Shown in pieces: positions 18,359 through 21,135 of a stretch of DNA of 21,135 nucleotides; position 1 is the stretch's first letter, and each line of letters begins with the position of its first letter. This DNA is from Choristocarpus tenellus KU-1152 (lineage: Eukaryota > Phaeophyceae): contig CAXNAD020000361.1 of assembly GCA_964200185.2 (NCBI GenBank), forward strand, positions 1 through 21,135. The letters run 5' to 3'. The notes beneath the pieces were generated by a model. That model made no database searches and had not been told where the DNA came from. It saw only the letters and a program-made list of their open reading frames with translations. Position numbers and translations under genes: made by a program.

Positions 18359-18780
18359 CCACCACACCATTCAACACAACTCAACACCACTCCACAATCA
18401 TCCACGAACTCTCCTTCATCATCCCCTTTATGCCGTGCCTTTGAGCTAGCAGACATCTACCCCGCCCGAACTTGACCTCCCCTCCCACCCTGAGATCCAA
18501 GTCGGTCGTGAGAAAGCGACAGGGCGGGTGGGCGGGAAAGCTTGCTCGGGGGTCCTCTTGATCTAGCCCTCCACATCTTGTCACCCCAGCCTTAGGTTTC
18601 CTCTTCGATTCAATACTGTTCATTCCTTCTCCCCTTGTGCCTCCGTCTGCCACCTATTTTCTTAACCACTCAATCTTTAACTCTTCGTTCCCTCCTTAAT
18701 ACGTTTTTTTCTTTACTCTCCCCTTCCTTGCCTTGTGCCTCCAACCAACCAGAATTCTTCCGCCCACAAAACACATATTA

Positions 18781-19191
18781 CTTCATAAACGTTCCCATTA
18801 TTAGGAGGCATGTATCCATGTAACTAACTACTTCACGCCATTCCCCAAAACACATTTCTAGTGACTAGGGGTTAAGTTTTTGATACACTCAACATACGAA
18901 GGGTCTCAAAACGTCACCACTTTATGGAGTGTAGGGTATTTTGTACAATGAATAGATATCGATTAAAAAATAAATAAATAGATGCGTTCTTATCTCATCT
19001 GTTTAAATTTTCTGCACTGTAAAAAAACACTTTGAAGGATCCAATACTTCTGTATGTACAACAGAAGTAATATCAGCACTCTTAATATACACCCTAAAAA
19101 TACCTCTTAAAATGTTACTTTTTGTAAGTCAAAGAAGATACTGAAATAGACTATTATAGATCACATCCTGATTTCATACAAGGCTTGAACT
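18781..19191. other. A/T-rich stretch upstream of the candidate second gene
   Basis: Contains a short AAATAAATAAATAGA simple repeat near 18967 but no open frame or repeat family. It may hold promoter sequence or an unseen first exon of the gene that follows. Confidence 0.4.
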
Positions 19192-21120
19192 ATGCCGTAT
19201 TTCCATTTCGACTCGTGCAATACTCAATTCCCTACACCACAGTCAAACAGTCCGAGAACAGTGCAAGTCACGATGATGAACCACTTAAAATCTGAAACGG
19301 TTGGTGAGGGAAGGAGGTCGAAGAAGGTTCAATACTGTTACACTGAATGGATCAAAGTGGTAAGTTCAGATTCAATTCTTCCCCTATATTAAAGCTTCAT
19401 TTCGAGCCACGCAGCACTCCAATTATTAACAGGGGATTTCAAAAATTGAGGATGGAGCTTTCATTGAGGATGAGCTTGACCCAAAATTGACTGGGAGAAA
19501 GTGTCGATATGTTTATTTGTATTTACGATAATAGTAGTAATTAGGGTGGATGTCGAACTGGGAACAATGACCATTTTGTGGCTAGCTCGAGTGCATGCTA
19601 ACTGGCTGGTCCAGTGGAACGCCTTGATTCTATCAAAATACAAGAAAAGCTTCCATCAATCTTTGCAGTTAGTATGTCTTGGTTCTGGGCTGTGGGTAAG
19701 GGCTGCCGGCTTGTGACCTACACATGTTAAAACAGTTGTAAGTCACGGATCAGCCCTGTTAGAATATATCGGTACTGTGTCCACCTACAGTCCAGTCATG
19801 TTGAAACAATTGACAATCACGGACTGCTGCAGTGCACAGGGGAACTCTCCCTCCCTGTCCTTGTAATATATTTTTTCCACCTTTTCGCAAGCAATTTTTA
19901 ATAACCTAACCCTATCTCTAACCCTAATCCTAATTTGTTTGCAGAAAATATCCCTAACCAGGAAAGGAAACATTCTAGAAGTGGTGGAGTATTGTGTGCA
20001 CTGGGGAACCACAAACTCTCAAGGATCCACCACTTCTCACTTTTTAACACTCACTTTCGAAAATCCAACCAACCCTAAATCTAACCGTAACCTGTGTGAG
20101 AAAAATAGTACCCAAGCTTTGTTCAAAGAAGTGAAAGTGAAAAAATAATGACAGTGGGGGTTCCCCGAGGACAATGGGGGTTCCCAAAGATAGGGGGGCT
20201 CCCCTGTACATTTCACCACCCTTGTCAAAACATTAGCACGAGGCAGGCTCACAGCCTGGCCATGAGTAACAAGAATTTTGAATGGATTGGCCTGGACAAA
20301 TATGTCCCAAACAATCCCCAAGTAAATGTGTATATTTCTTTGGCCACCATCTTATCGGCAGAGTGATGTTATAAAACTATGTTCAAACAGGGAAGCATTT
20401 TAACCATCTATGTATCCTTCAATATAGCCCCAGGACAGTCCTATCCTGATACAATCCCTGGTGAATCCGGTCTGAACAAGTCATAAAACATTTGAACATG
20501 GACCGAACAGGTTCCGATACTTGGTACACCCGATGGGGACACCACGTCACGTCAAAAAAACAAAAAAAAAACACTGTATTAAAAAAAAAACTGTTGTACA
20601 TGTAATATTAAGTGCCGACTTCTAGGATATGATAAGGTTTGGCTGTGCCAAAGAAAAAGGCATGAAGCGAAACCAAAATGGTCTCACCTGCTACAACCAG
20701 CCAGGAGGAAAACAAATAGTTCTGAAAACATGCAGTAGCATCAGAGAGGTATAACGACACCCATTGCTGGATGCATCATCTAGCCCGACGACCACCTCAA
20801 CCACACCTAAAAAGTAATATCATCAAATTCACGTCTCGGCCTTGCTCTTTTGAATATGTTCTGTTCTTCGTTTTTACCTGTCTCCCCCAACATCCAAATC
20901 CATTGTTGAATAGCTGGACTGCGCCAGGTTATGCACCTGTACCTCAAACTCCCACTAGGTACCAACGAGAAGGGTCAGGTACCGGTCCAGGATGAGAACT
21001 CTTCTTCACCATCACCCCAGGAACGTCCGGGGCGCCACGGAGAGGAAGGAGATGGGCTACTGCCATCCACTATCGTAAACGGCCCTCTTTGCTCAACAGA
21101 GCCTTCATCACTGAACCCAG
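19192..21120 (+). CDS. Candidate multi-exon gene of unknown family, 3' end outside window
   Basis: Five segments chain with matching phases: 19192-19359 (donor GTG/GTAAGT, phase 0), 19433-19500 (acceptor ATTAACAG, donor AA/GTGTCG, phase 2), 20255-20321 (acceptor CTCACAG, donor CAA/GTAAAT, phase 0), 20626-20748 (acceptor CTTCTAG, donor GAG/GTATAA, phase 0) and 20928-21120 (acceptor GCGCCAG, donor CCCAG/GTGAGG, phase 1). Together they give about 206 codons. Notable stretches are a basic patch (GRRSKK, residues 40-45), an acidic segment (KIEDGAFIEDELDPKLTG), NKNFEWIGLDKYVPNNP, FGCAKEKGMKRNQNGLTCYN, and a Ser/Pro/Glu-rich hydrophilic region from about residue 160. No family is recognised. The ATG at 19192 may be an internal Met of an exon that starts later, and the second donor is weak. 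The consistent phases, and protein-like sequence flanked by good sites, are the support. Confidence 0.45.
19725..19825. repeat. Diverged direct duplication, 72 bp apart
   Basis: CATGTTAAAACAGTTG followed by TCACGGA (from 19725) recurs as CATGTTGAAACAATTG followed by TCACGGA (from 19797). About 20 of 25 compared bases agree. It lies in an intron of the candidate second gene, next to the family-3 repeats. Confidence 0.65.
19830..19985 (-). repeat. Repeat family 3, copy 2
   Basis: The reverse complement aligns with 3361-3510 over about 150 bp. Landmarks are GTGCACAGGGGAAC at one end, TTTTTTCCACCTTTTCGCAA, several CCCTAA-like units (AACCCTATCTCTAACCCTAA at 19908-19927), ATATCCCTAACCAGG and AAGGAAACATTCTAG. 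It lies in an intron of the candidate second gene. Confidence 0.65.
20040..20215 (-). repeat. Repeat family 3, probable diverged copy 3, in tandem
   Basis: ACTTTCGAAAATCC, AACCCTAAATCTAACCGTAACC, then TGTGTGAGAAAAATAGTACCCA follows the same order of blocks as copy 2, at about 150-bp offset. Two GGGGGTTCCC units and a GGGGGGCTCCCCTGTAC block (20153-20207) resemble the G-rich end of copy 1. Similarity is lower than between copies 1 and 2. Confidence 0.45.
20553..20591. repeat. A-rich tract
   Basis: Three runs of 7-11 A bases close together in an intron of the candidate second gene. It could be simple sequence or the tail of an old retroposon; I see no RNA-polymerase-III promoter boxes to support the latter. 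Confidence 0.6.
20626..20748 (+). CDS. Best-supported exon of the candidate downstream gene
   Basis: 41 codons, phase 0 at both ends. It reads DMIRFGCAKEKGMKRNQNGL, then TCYNQPGGKQIVLKTCSSIR and a final E. The other two frames contain stops. The sequence is Lys-rich with three Cys. No zinc-binding spacing or named domain is evident. Confidence 0.55.
20928..21120 (+). CDS. Last exon visible in the candidate downstream gene
   Basis: 64 codons plus one base, ending at a strong CCCAG/GTGAGG donor, so the gene continues beyond the window. It begins VMHLYLKLPLGTNEKGQVPV and then becomes Ser/Pro/Glu/Gly-rich, probably a disordered linker. Confidence 0.45.
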
Positions 21121-21135
21121 GTGAGGCCACTACAC

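Larger units (their letters stand above)
18120..18780. other. Pyrimidine-rich tract with short tandem duplications
   Basis: The plus strand is dominated by C and T for over 600 bp, unlike the flanks. Open frames on the minus strand here (18247-18456 and 18381-18653) are repetitive or compositionally driven and are not called. The tract could be a leader or promoter for a gene on either strand. Confidence 0.45.

Noticed and set aside
18247-18653. Two minus-strand frames of 69 and 90 codons
   Set aside because: They are composition- and repeat-driven (the 27-bp and 56-bp duplications) with no recognisable protein features.
20458-20591. SINE-like element with an A-rich tail
   Set aside because: GGTTCCGATAC near 20509 only loosely resembles a polymerase III B box. 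There is no A box, and no target duplication was found.

Overview
This is a window of nuclear DNA from an intron-rich eukaryote, probably a protist or alga. The evidence is a spliced heterotrimeric G-protein alpha subunit (Galpha) gene with eight exons and GT-AG introns of roughly 200-1100 bp, long A/T-rich intergenic stretches, decayed Tc1/mariner-type transposases, non-autonomous inverted-repeat elements, and a 10-base assembly gap. I cannot name the species. The Galpha sequence does not look like a specific animal subfamily or like land-plant GPA1, and the mariner-type remnants recall those of algae and oomycetes (a weak inference).

Left third (1-8100): a transposon graveyard. Two degenerate mariner/IS630-type transposases lie on the minus strand (about 1299-1800 and 1987-3080), and a Tc1-type fragment lies on the plus strand (about 4667-4891). 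There is one copy of a repeat carrying degenerate TTAGGG units (3361-3510) and one complete 178-bp inverted-repeat element with a 3-bp target duplication (3608-3785). A few open frames or exon-like segments (450-798, 5475-5603, 5768-5998) could not be assigned.

Middle (8739-14994): one complete Galpha gene on the plus strand. Its eight exons splice in frame to 362 codons. The P-loop, switch I Arg/Thr, DVGGQ switch II and NKKD motifs are intact. The TCAT guanine-contact motif is eroded and the C-terminus is about 10 residues longer than usual. Introns 6 and 7 each carry an inverted-repeat element, and the second contains the assembly gap and very long C runs.

Right third (14995-21135): a G/T-rich 3' flank, a second copy of the longer inverted-repeat element (16636-16916), a cluster of CATGTCC motifs (17757-17960), and a pyrimidine-rich tract with short tandem duplications (18120-18780). 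From about 19192 to the window edge there is a probable second plus-strand gene of unknown family. Five of its exons join with consistent phase, and one intron holds two further copies of the TTAGGG-bearing repeat.

The two coding genes show no obvious functional link. The most unusual structure is the set of small elements: two families of different sequence share a terminal core (TCAAAGTATCT) and an inner inverted motif (GTCCATTTGGGGCC), yet their apparent target duplications are 3 and 4 bp.
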